The notes: generated by a model from the letters alone, not told the origin. A stretch of 64,000 bases of DNA from Aldehydirespirator sp965116665 (GCA_965116665.1 OZ220709.1:3534001-3598000), one strand, 5' to 3'. Positions 42,190-51,245 are shown, numbered from the stretch's first letter. Translations and numbers: made by a program.

Positions 42190-44040
42190 CTAGTTCAGGC
42201 TCATCTCCGACACGAGGTACTCGTCGTCGAGCCGGGGCTGCCAGTCGAGACGCTCCGTCGCGCCGTAGATCAGGTCCTGCTGAAGCAGGTAGATGGCATG
42301 CGGGTTCTCATGCAGCCGGGCCCATGCCCTCTGGTAGAGGATGTTGCGCAGTTCCTGGTCGGTCGTCGAGCCGGCCTGCTCGAAGAGGTCGGTGACCAGC
42401 TCGTCGCACAGCTTGGAGGACGAGCCGCCGCACACAAGGAAGTTGCGGGTGCGAGCCCCGTCGAACCACTCGTTGGAGTTCCAGCCGTAGCGAGCGTCAT
42501 AGGCGCCGGGCTCCTCGCCCCTGATCCGGCTGCCGGCGCGGAAGCGGGTCCACTCGGCGAGCCGCACTTCGGTGTTGAAGCCGACGTCGTTCAGCATCGT
42601 GGCCACCGCCTGGGTGGTCTCCACGCCTCGCAGGTACCGGCCGATAGGCGCGTAGATCTCGAGGAACAAGGGGTTGTCCTCGTTCCAGCCGTGCTCGGCC
42701 ATGATCTCGCGGGCCCGGTCCGGATCGTACGGGAACGGGCCGATGTCGGCGTTGTAGCCGAGCATCCCCGGCGACAGGTGCTGGGCGTCATTGGGCTTGG
42801 CATAGCCCTCATAGAGCGTCTCCGCGATCAGTTCCTTGTCCACGGCCAGGTTCATGGCGACCCGGATCTCGGGTGGGGCCAGATCGGGCCGGAGGGCGTT
42901 GAGCGCGATGTAGCTGTACTCGGTGGCGGGCACGCTCAGCGCCTGGGGCACCAGCGGAACCTGCTCGGGCAGGATGTCCAGCACCAGGTCGACCTCGCCA
43001 GCCTGCAGGGCGGCCAGCGACGTCTGCTTGTCGGGGATGAACCGAACCGTGAACCCGTCGATCGACGGCGCATCGCCCCAGTAGTCGGCGTTGCGCACCC
43101 CGGTGATCTGCTGACCGCGGTCCCACGACTCGAACATGTAGGGACCGGTCCCCACCGGGTTCTCACCCACCGTGTCGGCCGTGCCCGGCGCGAAGATGGG
43201 AAGTTGGGCTATCTGCAGCGGCAGGGTGGCGTTGACCCCGTCGGTGTGGATGTCGACGGTGTAGGTGTCGACCGCCTCCACGACGCTGATGCCGCGGACG
43301 TACGAGTCTCGCTGGGTCGAGTAGTCCGGGTCCAGCATGCGGTTCAGGGCGTCGGCCACGGCTTGGGCGTTGAGAGCCTGGCCGTCGTGGAAGGTCACGC
43401 CCTCGCGCACCGTGAAGCGCCAGGTGTCCTCGTCGAACGCCTCGTAGCCGGTGGCCAGCACCGGGACCAGCGCCGTCGATGCATCCCTGCCCAGCAGGGA
43501 CTCGAACAGGTTGGCGGTGACCACCCGCGAGCTGCGGTCGTTCACGGCCTGCGGGTCGAGGGTGGACGGCTCGGTGGTGACCGCGATGGTGACCCTGCCG
43601 GGATCTCCGACCGGGGCGGCCTCCTCCACCATCTCCTCCTCGGCGGCCATCGCGGCAGCCTCGGCGGCCGCCTCAGCTTCGGCCGCTCTCGACTCGGCCT
43701 CGGCCGCGGCAGCCATAGCCGCCGCGGCATCAGCTTGGGCCGCTTCCAGCGCGGCCTGCGCCTCGGCCTGCTGCTCGGCGCTCGCCGCGTCGGCAGCCGC
43801 CGCGGCATCGGCCAGGGCCGCCTCGGCATCGGCGGCGGCCGCAGCAGCCGCGTCGGCTTCGGCGCGGGCCGCGTCGGCATCGGCCTGAGCGGCCGCGGCC
43901 TCCGCCTCGGCCGCGTCGATGGCCGAGGTGTCGACGGCGGCCGGTTCGGCCGGCTCGTCGTCGCCGCAGCCCGCGGCTACCAGCGCGAGCACGAAGAGCG
44001 CCGCGAGCGGCACCCCCAGTCTCTTCCGTATGTGTCCCAT
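42190..44040 (-). CDS. ABC transporter substrate-binding lipoprotein (SBP_bac_5) with Ala-rich coiled-coil spacer
   Basis: A 616-residue peptide/opine-type binding protein. RBS AGGAGG ten bases before ATG 44040, lipobox LVAAGC (C25). Residues ~36-140 are an almost pure Ala/Glu/Asp helix, absent from ordinary members, which would hold the binding domain away from the membrane. The SBP_bac_5 domain starts near 150 (VTIAVTTEPSTLDPQAVND) with SFRFTVREGVTFHDG-like WRFTVREGVTFHDG and PVGTGPYMFESW. Its pocket would decide the operon's substrate; this cannot be predicted by eye. Confidence 0.9.
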   Translation of the reverse strand: MGHIRKRLGVPLAALFVLALVAAGCGDDEPAEPAAVDTSAIDAAEAEAAAAQADADAARAEADAAAAAAADAEAALADAAAAADAASAEQQAEAQAALEAAQADAAAAMAAAAEAESRAAEAEAAAEAAAMAAEEEMVEEAAPVGDPGRVTIAVTTEPSTLDPQAVNDRSSRVVTANLFESLLGRDASTALVPVLATGYEAFDEDTWRFTVREGVTFHDGQALNAQAVADALNRMLDPDYSTQRDSYVRGISVVEAVDTYTVDIHTDGVNATLPLQIAQLPIFAPGTADTVGENPVGTGPYMFESWDRGQQITGVRNADYWGDAPSIDGFTVRFIPDKQTSLAALQAGEVDLVLDILPEQVPLVPQALSVPATEYSYIALNALRPDLAPPEIRVAMNLAVDKELIAETLYEGYAKPNDAQHLSPGMLGYNADIGPFPYDPDRAREIMAEHGWNEDNPLFLEIYAPIGRYLRGVETTQAVATMLNDVGFNTEVRLAEWTRFRAGSRIRGEEPGAYDARYGWNSNEWFDGARTRNFLVCGGSSSKLCDELVTDLFEQAGSTTDQELRNILYQRAWARLHENPHAIYLLQQDLIYGATERLDWQPRLDDEYLVSEMSLN

Positions 44041-44084
44041 GTTGGTGTTTCCTCCTTTGTGTCTGTGAATCAACTTCATCAGAT

Positions 44085-44492
44085 CTACGCCCCCTCGGAA
44101 TTGTTGAATTGCTCCGCGGCCGCGGCCGCGATCTCGTGGTCGATGTGCGGCGAGCCGCCACCCACGCCGATGGCGCCCACGCACACGCCTCCCTCGAAGA
44201 GCGGCACACCGCCGGGGTTGACGGTGACGCCTCCGGGGATGATCTCCACGAGACTGGTCGGGAACATGGGCCGGTCGACCCACTGCTCCATCAGATCCTT
44301 GGTCGGCTTGGCGAAGGCCGCGGCCAGCCGGGCCTTGCCCATGGCCATGTAGGGCCCGTGCCAGCGCTTGCCCCTCATCACCACCAGGGGATGACCGGCG
44401 TCGTCGTGCACGGCCACGGTGGCGTTGATGCCGCGGGTCGCCGCGATGGCCCGAGCCACCTGCACGAGCTCCAGCGCCTGATCAACGTCCAT
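44085..44492 (-). CDS. GlcG/HbpS-like protein (DUF336)
   Basis: A 135-residue small domain of the GlcG/HbpS family: ALELVQVARAIAATRGINATV at the start, GHPLVVMRG, and GVCVGAIGVGGGSPHIDHEIA at the end. Known relatives bind haem or cobalamin-like ligands or accompany catabolic enzymes without clear function. The start overlaps the amidohydrolase gene by 11 bases; the binding-protein gene follows after 44. Confidence 0.85.
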   Translation of the reverse strand: MDVDQALELVQVARAIAATRGINATVAVHDDAGHPLVVMRGKRWHGPYMAMGKARLAAAFAKPTKDLMEQWVDRPMFPTSLVEIIPGGVTVNPGGVPLFEGGVCVGAIGVGGGSPHIDHEIAAAAAEQFNNSEGA

Positions 44493-45720
44493 TGCTGCTC
44501 CGTCCGTCGCCGCCGTCCCACGGGTCCGACAGCAGACGCAGGTAGCGGGCCGCGTTGCCGGCCATGAGCTTGCGCAGGGCCTCCTCGCCGATGACCGGGC
44601 CCCAGGAGATCACGTTGTCGGTGCTGTCGGGGTAGTAGCACTCGGGGTGGGGGAAGTCGGACTCGTACATCAGCACACCGTCGCCGAGGATGTCGATCAC
44701 CGCCTTGGTCATCTCGGGACCCTCGTGCTGCTCGATGGCGCAGAACACCCGGCCCATCTGCACGTACTCCATCGGCGTGTGCTTCAGGTCGGCAGGCACG
44801 GCGCCCTTCACGTAGTCGATCTGGCTGGTGAGGCGGATGATCCAGTGCGGAAGCCAGCCGTGGCCGGTCTCCACGGTGGCCACCCGCAGGTTGGGGTAGC
44901 GGTCGAGCATGCCCGACACCAGAACGTAGGCCATGAGCCGCTGGGCGCCCCATACGTGGGCCGCGGTTCGGGCCACGGCCACGTTGCCCCAGATGTCGCG
45001 GTAGCCGGGGAAGTAGGGCGCCTCGTAGAAGAAGCTGTGGTGCATGATGGGCAGGTCGGCCTCGTCCATGGCCTGCCATATCGGCTCGAGGTCGGGGTCG
45101 TCCACCGGCAGCCCCTCGGGAAGCACCGGCCACACCGCCGACAGCCACTCCTCGCCGGCGTGCCGGCGGATGGTGTCGGCGGCCCATTGCGGGTCGGCGC
45201 CGGGGGCCAGCAGCAGCCCCTTCAGGCGGCGGGGATCGGCTGAGCAGTAGTCGGCCATGTAGCGGTGGTAGGAGCGGTACATGGCCTTGGCCAGGGAGAG
45301 GTCCAGGGCGGTGCTGCCCGGCGCCCACGTGCCGGGGATGATGAAGTTGATGTCCACCCCCTCGACGTCCATGTTGGCCAGGCGTCCCTCGGAGTTGGTG
45401 TGCTGGATGCCGTCGGCTATGGGCTTGACCGCCAGGTTCTGCACCCGGCCCTCCAGCGCGCCCTTGGCGCCCGCGCCGCGGGTGTCCACCGAGGCGTCGG
45501 GTTTGTGCCCGGCCACCCGGTTGTAGGGCTGGGGATTGACCCGCACCACGCCGTAGGGATGGGTCGGATGGCCCCGGCCCGCGGTCGGCTTGGTCACCCG
45601 GACATAGGGCGTGAGCTCGTCGGCCCGGTCCTTCAGCTCGCGGTCGCCGTATTCGACGAGCACCTCGACGGAGGGGGTGACGTGGGTGTCGGCGTCGATC
45701 ACCCGGTATCCCTGTCTCAT
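44482..45720 (-). CDS. Amidohydrolase 2 family (ACMSD-type) protein
   Basis: A 412-residue TIM-barrel metal enzyme. The start VIDADTHVTPS matches the family DxHxH-like opening in a D-T-H form; HHSFFYEAP, VETGHGWLPHWI (His) and MYESDFPHPE (catalytic Asp) follow. ACMSD-type amidohydrolases mostly decarboxylate or hydrolyse aromatic carboxylates. ATGA overlap with the GntR gene. Together with the UbiD-like and HpaB-like enzymes, it points to aromatic-acid chemistry. Confidence 0.87.
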   Translation of the reverse strand: MRQGYRVIDADTHVTPSVEVLVEYGDRELKDRADELTPYVRVTKPTAGRGHPTHPYGVVRVNPQPYNRVAGHKPDASVDTRGAGAKGALEGRVQNLAVKPIADGIQHTNSEGRLANMDVEGVDINFIIPGTWAPGSTALDLSLAKAMYRSYHRYMADYCSADPRRLKGLLLAPGADPQWAADTIRRHAGEEWLSAVWPVLPEGLPVDDPDLEPIWQAMDEADLPIMHHSFFYEAPYFPGYRDIWGNVAVARTAAHVWGAQRLMAYVLVSGMLDRYPNLRVATVETGHGWLPHWIIRLTSQIDYVKGAVPADLKHTPMEYVQMGRVFCAIEQHEGPEMTKAVIDILGDGVLMYESDFPHPECYYPDSTDNVISWGPVIGEEALRKLMAGNAARYLRLLSDPWDGGDGRSSNGR

Positions 45721-46490
45721 GGCTTCCTCTCTGTCTCCTCTGTGGGGGATGTCGTGTCGGACGTCGGGAGCTGCCCATCGTCGGCCGCGCCCAGGGTCTC
45801 GTGCATTATCGCCAGCAAACTCCGTTCCACCTGCTGGAGATGGCGCCGCATCTGCTCGCGGGCCAGGTCGGGATCCCGGCGGACGATGGCGTTGTGTATC
45901 TGCAGGTGGCCCTGGTAGCCCGAACCCACCCGATGACGCTGCTCGGGGGCGCGGGTGAACACCCGCCAGAAGGCCGGCTCGCGGAAGAAGAGCCCGATTC
46001 CCGCCTCGTAGAGTTCGGCCAGCACGGTGTTCTGGGACGCCCGCACCACCGCGCAGTGGAAGCTGCGGTCGGCGGTGTGGTACTGGGTCTCGTCCTGGGT
46101 GTCCATGCGCTGCAGGCACCCGGCCATCTCGGCGAGGCCGTCGGCGGTGCGGTTGGTGGCGGCCAGACCGGCCGCGTGGATCTCCAGCAGCTTGCGCACG
46201 TCGAACACCTGCAGCACCGACGCGTCGGAGGCCCTGGCCGCCAGATCCAGCATCCGGGGGCTTATGTCGCTGGGGTGCCGCACGACGAGCCGGCCCGCGT
46301 CCCGGGCCAGGAAGCCGGACGAGACCAGCCCCTGGAGGGCCTCGCGCACGGTGGTGCGTCCCACGCCGAAGGCCTCGCACAGCTCCCGCTCCGACGGCAT
46401 GGTCGCGCCCGGCACCAGGCGGCCCGACAGCATCTGGCGCTTGAGCTGCTCCTGCAGGCGGTCGGCGAGCGTCTCGCGGCTGAGCTTCAC
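45717..46490 (-). CDS. GntR family (FadR/FCD type) transcriptional regulator
   Basis: A 257-residue regulator: N-terminal winged helix (GRLVPGATMPSERELCEAFG, GRTTVREALQGLVSSGFL) and C-terminal all-helical FCD ligand domain (~95-225). The FCD metal-binding residues are plausible (DRSFHCAVVRAS, then HLQIHNAIV). It lies inside the operon, overlapping both neighbours as ATGA, so it is autoregulated. A matching palindrome TTGTCTGACAA sits on the operon promoter at 49451-49461, which predicts repression relieved by the substrate or an intermediate. Confidence 0.9.
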   Translation of the reverse strand: MKLSRETLADRLQEQLKRQMLSGRLVPGATMPSERELCEAFGVGRTTVREALQGLVSSGFLARDAGRLVVRHPSDISPRMLDLAARASDASVLQVFDVRKLLEIHAAGLAATNRTADGLAEMAGCLQRMDTQDETQYHTADRSFHCAVVRASQNTVLAELYEAGIGLFFREPAFWRVFTRAPEQRHRVGSGYQGHLQIHNAIVRRDPDLAREQMRRHLQQVERSLLAIMHETLGAADDGQLPTSDTTSPTEETERKP

Positions 46491-47929
46491 GTCTGATCAC
46501 CACCCAGCCAGCTCAAGACGGTGGCCCCGGAGTAGGTGGCGTCGAGATCGGCGCCGCCGCCGGAGGGCGCCGCGAAGGAGATCCGCTCGAAGTCGGCCCG
46601 CCGCTCGTAGGGCACCGAGGCGTCCAGGACGGCCTTGGTGCCGACCCCGGCCTCAGAGGTGCGCACATACTCGTGGCCGCGCATCTGGGGCATGACCAGA
46701 AGGTCCGACGCGGCGTCGAACCGGGTGGCCAGGGCGTACTCCACATCGACGGGGTCGTGGATGTCGATGTCGTCGTCTACCAGGATGATCATGTTCAGGT
46801 CCTTGAGGGCCCCGAAGGCGGCCATGGCCGAATTGCGGCCCCATCCCTCGTCACGCACGGACCGCTTCGACAGCGCCATCACCAGATGGAACCGGTGCAG
46901 CCCGCCCGAGGGCATGCAAACGTCGGTCACGATGGGCGTCACCGGCCGGACCGCCTCCAGGGCGGCCACCTCGAGCACATGCTTGCGCAGCACGATCGTC
47001 TCCCGGCCGGCGCCGTTGATGGCGTGGTACACCGGCTCGTGGCGGGCGGTGACCGCGGTCACGTCCACGGTAGGGGCCGGTCCGGCCGGCGAGGCGTAGC
47101 CGACGAACTCGCCGAAGGGGCCCTCGTGGGCCTGCTCGCCGGCCTTGATGACGCCCTCGATGACGATCTCGGTCTCGGCGGGCACGTCCACGTCGACGGA
47201 GACGCCCGGCACCACCGGCAGGCCCCGGCCCCGGCAGCCCCCGGCCGCGCACAGCTCGTCGCGGCTCTCGGGCATGAGCGCCCCCATGGTGGAGGCCGCG
47301 TAGATCAGGGCCACGTCGGTGCCGACGCAGACCGCCACCGGCAGGTCCCGGCCCAACTCCTGTGCATGGTCCAGGGCTCGGCCCAGATGCCGGCCGTGGT
47401 CGATCTTGACGGCCACCCTGTCCGGTTCCAGCAGCTGGAGCCGGTGGAAGGAGGCGTTGCGCACGCCGGTGAGGGGATCGCGCACGATCAGGACGCCCGC
47501 GGTCACGAAGCGCCCACCGTCGCCGGGGGCGTGCTTGAGCACCGGGAGCTGCTCGCCCAGGTTGATGGATCCCTTGCGCCAGACCTGCTCCTGGGCCGGG
47601 GCCTCGGCGGCCGGAGTGGGCTCGATGTCGGTGTTGATGCCCCTGGCCAGCGCGGCCCGCAGCTGGGCGCGGTCCAGTCCCATGGCCGTCTCGGAGGACT
47701 CCGGGGTGGCGAAGACGTTGCCGACGACGGGCACGTCGTGGTCCTTGACGCTCTCGAACAGCAGGGCCGCGGCGGCGTCGTAGCGCTTCATGAGCCCGGC
47801 CACTTCGAGGTCGGGGTCCACGGTGCGGGTCACCCGGGCCAGCAGCCCGGCCCGGTCGAGGCGCTGAAGCGCGGTCCGGAACCCGGTGTCGAGCGTGCCG
47901 GCGCCACCGCCGGGACCGGCCGGCGTCAC
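46487..47929 (-). CDS. UbiD family decarboxylase
   Basis: A 480-residue prenylated-FMN-dependent (de)carboxylase by family. The conserved NASFHRLQLL strand matches the prFMN/metal-binding NxSxxR-type motif, and the catalytic EGPFGEFVGYAS motif is present, as is the C-terminal DDDIDIHDPVDVEYALATRF. Start GTG 47929 overlaps the upstream TGA (GTGA). No ubiX-like prFMN synthase gene is in the window. The expected role is removal of a carboxyl group from an aromatic or alpha,beta-unsaturated acid. Confidence 0.9.
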   Translation of the reverse strand: MTPAGPGGGAGTLDTGFRTALQRLDRAGLLARVTRTVDPDLEVAGLMKRYDAAAALLFESVKDHDVPVVGNVFATPESSETAMGLDRAQLRAALARGINTDIEPTPAAEAPAQEQVWRKGSINLGEQLPVLKHAPGDGGRFVTAGVLIVRDPLTGVRNASFHRLQLLEPDRVAVKIDHGRHLGRALDHAQELGRDLPVAVCVGTDVALIYAASTMGALMPESRDELCAAGGCRGRGLPVVPGVSVDVDVPAETEIVIEGVIKAGEQAHEGPFGEFVGYASPAGPAPTVDVTAVTARHEPVYHAINGAGRETIVLRKHVLEVAALEAVRPVTPIVTDVCMPSGGLHRFHLVMALSKRSVRDEGWGRNSAMAAFGALKDLNMIILVDDDIDIHDPVDVEYALATRFDAASDLLVMPQMRGHEYVRTSEAGVGTKAVLDASVPYERRADFERISFAAPSGGGADLDATYSGATVLSWLGGDQT

Positions 47930-49395
47930 GGGCTGTCCTCCGGGCCGGAGGGATGGGCCTCGGCCAGGCAGCGCTGCACCATGGAGCGGGCCCGATCCCA
48001 GTCGTAGTTGCGGTACAGGCGGCCCTGGACCACCGACGCCGAGCCGGCATAGAACATCTCGTACTGGAAGTGCCGGCTGGCGAACTCCGAGCCGATGGCG
48101 TCCCACACGAGTTTCAGCAGCGCGACCCGGTGCTGGGCGTCCACCTCGGGCCAGCGCACGAAGCGCTCGAAGTCGGCCCGGGTGACCGGATCCTCCCATG
48201 AGCGCATCGACGAGGGCACCTGGATGGTGGTCCCGCCGGTCAATTCCCGCAATGCGAAGGTGATGTCGCGGTACAGCGAGGGCTGCTGGGTCATCGCCGC
48301 GTAGAGCATCTCCGGGTCGGGGCGGGCCACGCCGTTGGCATCGATGGTGGCGTTGTACTCGCCGGCCAGCACCATCCCGTAGGGCACCGACGCATGGGCC
48401 GCCACCCGGGCCAGGCTCAGATGGAAGTTCCGGTCCCGGGCCTGGCCCGACCATTCGGCCAGTTGCGACGCCAGCCCGGCCAGGAACCGCATCTTCACCG
48501 CGTAGCGGATCTGGGCCTGGGTGTTGCCCAGGAGGTGGGCGGGGGTGCGGTTGAACTGGGCGAAGGTGATGTCGCGGTCGCGGTCCACGAACACGTGCTC
48601 GGCGGGCACGTCCACGTCGTCGAACACCACCAGCGCGTCGGTCTCGTCGTAGGTCGCCGACAGCGGGTAGTCGCCCGCCGCGGTGACGTCCCGGCCGTAG
48701 GGGCGGCGAGGGTAGATGCGCAGCCGGGGATGGTTGACGGGGATCACCACCGAAAGGCCGTAGTCGTCGGCGCCCGGTGGCAGCGGCTGGATGGAGCTGA
48801 CGAACAGGTAGTCCGACAGGATCGTTCCCGTCCCCAACATCTGGGCGCCCCTGACCACCACCCCGTCGTCGCTGGAGCGGGCGATGGCGGCGTACAGGTG
48901 GGGCTCGTACTGCTCGTGGGGACCCTTGGACCGGTCGATCTGGGGGTGGATGATGGTGTAGGTGACGTAGAGGTCCTCGTCGCGGGCCCGCTCGTAGAAC
49001 CGCTGCACGTTGTCGGCGTAGCGGTCGCCGGCCTTAGCGAAGGTGTCGAGCGACCCCGAGAAGCCGGCGAAGAACGAGGCCACATGGTCGGGCGACCGCC
49101 CCAGATAGCCGTAGCTCAGCTCTGACCACGCCTCGATGGCCAGCCTGCGGCGACGCAGGTCCTCCACCGAGCGGGGCACCAGCCAGCTCAGGTTCACGGC
49201 GTGGCCACCGGTGGGCGACTCGTAGGTCATGAGCCCGCGGTTGCCGGGGTCGGCCGCGAAGTCGTAGAGCCGGGCCACGGAGCGCACGCCGGCCGCGAAG
49301 GCGGGATGGGAGGCGACATCGTCGACGTGTTCGCCGTCGAGGATCACGTTGCGCCCGTCTCGCAGCGACTCGACGTAGCTGTCTCCCGTGCGCAT
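47926..49395 (-). CDS. 4-Hydroxyphenylacetate 3-monooxygenase-like (HpaB) flavin-dependent oxygenase
   Basis: A 489-residue acyl-CoA-dehydrogenase-fold monooxygenase of the HpaB family. GDSYVESLRDGRNVILDGE is the family start; the YTIIHPQIDRSK stretch, GTILSDYLFVSSIQPLPPG and DDVDVPAEHVFVDRDRD are typical. Such enzymes hydroxylate phenols or cleave related rings using FADH2 from a separate reductase; the flavin reductase at 51246-51743 is a candidate. GGAGG stands just before ATG 49395; a TTG at 49461 is less likely. First gene of the operon. Confidence 0.9.
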   Translation of the reverse strand: MRTGDSYVESLRDGRNVILDGEHVDDVASHPAFAAGVRSVARLYDFAADPGNRGLMTYESPTGGHAVNLSWLVPRSVEDLRRRRLAIEAWSELSYGYLGRSPDHVASFFAGFSGSLDTFAKAGDRYADNVQRFYERARDEDLYVTYTIIHPQIDRSKGPHEQYEPHLYAAIARSSDDGVVVRGAQMLGTGTILSDYLFVSSIQPLPPGADDYGLSVVIPVNHPRLRIYPRRPYGRDVTAAGDYPLSATYDETDALVVFDDVDVPAEHVFVDRDRDITFAQFNRTPAHLLGNTQAQIRYAVKMRFLAGLASQLAEWSGQARDRNFHLSLARVAAHASVPYGMVLAGEYNATIDANGVARPDPEMLYAAMTQQPSLYRDITFALRELTGGTTIQVPSSMRSWEDPVTRADFERFVRWPEVDAQHRVALLKLVWDAIGSEFASRHFQYEMFYAGSASVVQGRLYRNYDWDRARSMVQRCLAEAHPSGPEDSP

Positions 49396-49449
49396 CCATC
49401 CTCCAACAGGACGCGAGAACCGCCCGGCCGCAGCCGGTTCTCTTGCCAG

Positions 49450-49478
49450 ATTGTCTGACAACCTGCCCAGGCTGTCAA
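49450..49478 (-). promoter_or_regulatory. Promoter TTGACA-17-GACAAT of the catabolic operon
   Basis: On the minus strand -35 TTGACA (49478-49473), 17 bases, -10 GACAAT (49455-49450). Transcription would start ~45 bases before the HpaB-like ATG, leaving room for its GGAGG site. Confidence 0.7.
49451..49461. promoter_or_regulatory. GntR/FadR-type operator TTGTCTGACAA
   Basis: A perfect palindrome around one central base that fits the FadR-subfamily pattern T-N-G-T-N3-A-C-N-A. It covers the -10 box of the operon promoter, so binding would block transcription. The likely ligand is the GntR protein encoded at 45717-46490. Confidence 0.7.
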
Positions 49479-49498
49479 ACTGGGTCGGTGAGGATCAC

Positions 49499-50710
49499 GT
49501 GAGGACCGCTCTGGGCCGGCTGGCCGACACGCTGAGCAACCCCAACTTCCGCCGCTACGCCAGCGCCCAGTTCCTGCACGGTGCCGGGATGTGGGCCCAC
49601 CACCTCGCCGAGGTGTGGCTGGTGTACGAGATCACCGGCAAGGCCTTCGTGGTGGGGCTCACCATCGCGGTCCGGTCGGGTCTGGCCGTCGTCCTCGCTC
49701 CGGTGGCGGGGACGCTGGCCGACCGGATGGACCGGCGCCGGCTGCTGGCCTCTACGCAGGCCTCGAAGTCCCTCGTCGCTAGCGCGCTGGCCGTGACCGC
49801 GCTGGTGATGGGAGAGGACCTGCCGCTGGCGGTGCTGTTCGGAGCGGTCGCGGTGCTGGGTGTGATCGGCGCCATCGACACCCCGTTGCGACGAGCCTTC
49901 GTGCGCGACGTCGTCCTGGCCGACCGGATCGACCGGGCGGCGCGGCTACACACCTCGGTCATGTCGATCGGCCGGTTCCTGGGAAGCGGCGCGGCCTGGC
50001 TGTTCCTTAGCCTGTCGGCTTCGTGGGCGTGTTTCGGGGTGAACGGCGCGACCTCGCTGCTGGCGTCCCTGCTGGTGCTTCGGGTGGTGCCCACCACCGC
50101 CACCGTGTCGAAGGACGCCCGAGCGGCCGGGGGGCCCGTGCTCGGCTACCTGCTGCGCACCCCGGCAGTGACCATACCGATGGCCCTGCTGTGCTCGTTC
50201 ACGCTGTTCGGCTGGAATCTGGCGGTGCTGCTTCCGGTGGTCGCCGACAAGCAGTTGGAGGGCGGGCCGGGCACGTTCGCGATCCTGGCCCAGGTCATGG
50301 CGGTCGGCAGTCTCATCGGCTCGGTGATGATGGCGGCCTCGAAGCTGGATGGGTTGCGCAGCCTCGCGATCCTGCTGGCGGTATTCAGCGCGACGATGGC
50401 CTCGCTGGCGGCGGTGAACTACCTGGTGGCCGGGATGGTGGCCATCCTGGTGGTGGGCACCTTCGGCGGCGGGTTCCTGAGCCTGGCCAACGGATCGGTG
50501 CAGTCGGCGGCCGATCCCCGCCTTCAGGGCCGGGTCTCGGCGGCGTATGGGGTGGTCTTCGTGGGAGCCCGCGCCGTCGGCGGCCCCATCCTGGGCTGGC
50601 TCGTGGACGCCTTCGGCAGCCGGGTCGCCCTGGTCACGGTGGGGATCTTCACCGCCGCCTGCGCCCTGATCGGCCTCCTCGCCGTCGCCCAGAGTCGCTT
50701 GAGCCGATAG
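49499..50710 (+). CDS. MFS transporter (MFS_3/enterobactin-exporter-like)
   Basis: A 403-residue membrane protein with about 11-12 helices. The N-terminal FRRYASAQFLHGAGMWAHHLA and the cytoplasmic loop GTLADRMDRRRLLASTQ are typical of drug/metabolite exporters of this class. Start GTG 49499 with GAGG five bases upstream. It is divergent from the catabolic operon across a 103-base region with the GntR operator, so it may export an intermediate under the same control. Confidence 0.85.
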   Translation: MRTALGRLADTLSNPNFRRYASAQFLHGAGMWAHHLAEVWLVYEITGKAFVVGLTIAVRSGLAVVLAPVAGTLADRMDRRRLLASTQASKSLVASALAVTALVMGEDLPLAVLFGAVAVLGVIGAIDTPLRRAFVRDVVLADRIDRAARLHTSVMSIGRFLGSGAAWLFLSLSASWACFGVNGATSLLASLLVLRVVPTTATVSKDARAAGGPVLGYLLRTPAVTIPMALLCSFTLFGWNLAVLLPVVADKQLEGGPGTFAILAQVMAVGSLIGSVMMAASKLDGLRSLAILLAVFSATMASLAAVNYLVAGMVAILVVGTFGGGFLSLANGSVQSAADPRLQGRVSAAYGVVFVGARAVGGPILGWLVDAFGSRVALVTVGIFTAACALIGLLAVAQSRLSR

Positions 50711-50765
50711 AACGACCCCACGACCGGAGCCGATCCGGTCGGCAAGTCAGGAGGGAGGAGCACCC

Positions 50766-51215
50766 ATGCTCACTCAGGGACTCGACCATGTGGCCGTGAT
50801 CACCAACGACTCCGACCGGCTCCAAGCGTTCTACGCCGAGATGTTCGGCGCCACCGTCGAGTTCGACGGCGAGGAGTTCCCGGGCGGCCCCAGGATGACC
50901 GTGATCAACATCGGCCCGGCCACGGAGCTGAACGTCTTCGAGATCGACGGCAACGAGCAGGCCGACCACCAGACGCCCATGTTCGGACGGGGCCGTCTCG
51001 ACCACATCGGCCTGCACGCGTCCAGCCTCGACGACTTCAACGAGATCCGCGCCAGGCTCACGGCCGCCGGAGCCACCGACGGAACCGTCACCGACTTCGG
51101 CCGCAAGCTCAGCCTGTTCTTCCGGGATCCCGACCGGATGGAGTGCGAGGTGCTGGTGGCCAACCCCGAACCGGGCCAGGTCCCGATAGGCAGCCCCTCC
51201 CACCTGTACGCCTAG
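50766..51215 (+). CDS. VOC (glyoxalase/bleomycin resistance/dioxygenase) family protein
   Basis: A 149-residue protein with two beta-alpha-beta-beta-beta modules: GLDHVAVITNDSDRLQAFYA at the start (first metal His), GRGRLDHIGLHASS in the middle (second His) and LFFRDPDRMECEVLVA near the end (Glu). RBS GGAGG before ATG 50766. It follows the MFS gene by 55 bases on the same strand. Substrate unknown. Confidence 0.85.
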   Translation: MLTQGLDHVAVITNDSDRLQAFYAEMFGATVEFDGEEFPGGPRMTVINIGPATELNVFEIDGNEQADHQTPMFGRGRLDHIGLHASSLDDFNEIRARLTAAGATDGTVTDFGRKLSLFFRDPDRMECEVLVANPEPGQVPIGSPSHLYA

Positions 51216-51245
51216 CCGGGCCAGGATCGGTCCCGCCGGGGCGGA

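Noticed and set aside
42082..44352. Long open frames opposite real genes, such as 756 codons here, 585 codons at 34753-36510 and 638 codons at 13058-14974
   Set aside because: Their translations are Arg/Gly/His/Pro-rich shadows of GC-rich genes on the other strand or frame, with no domain and no start signal.
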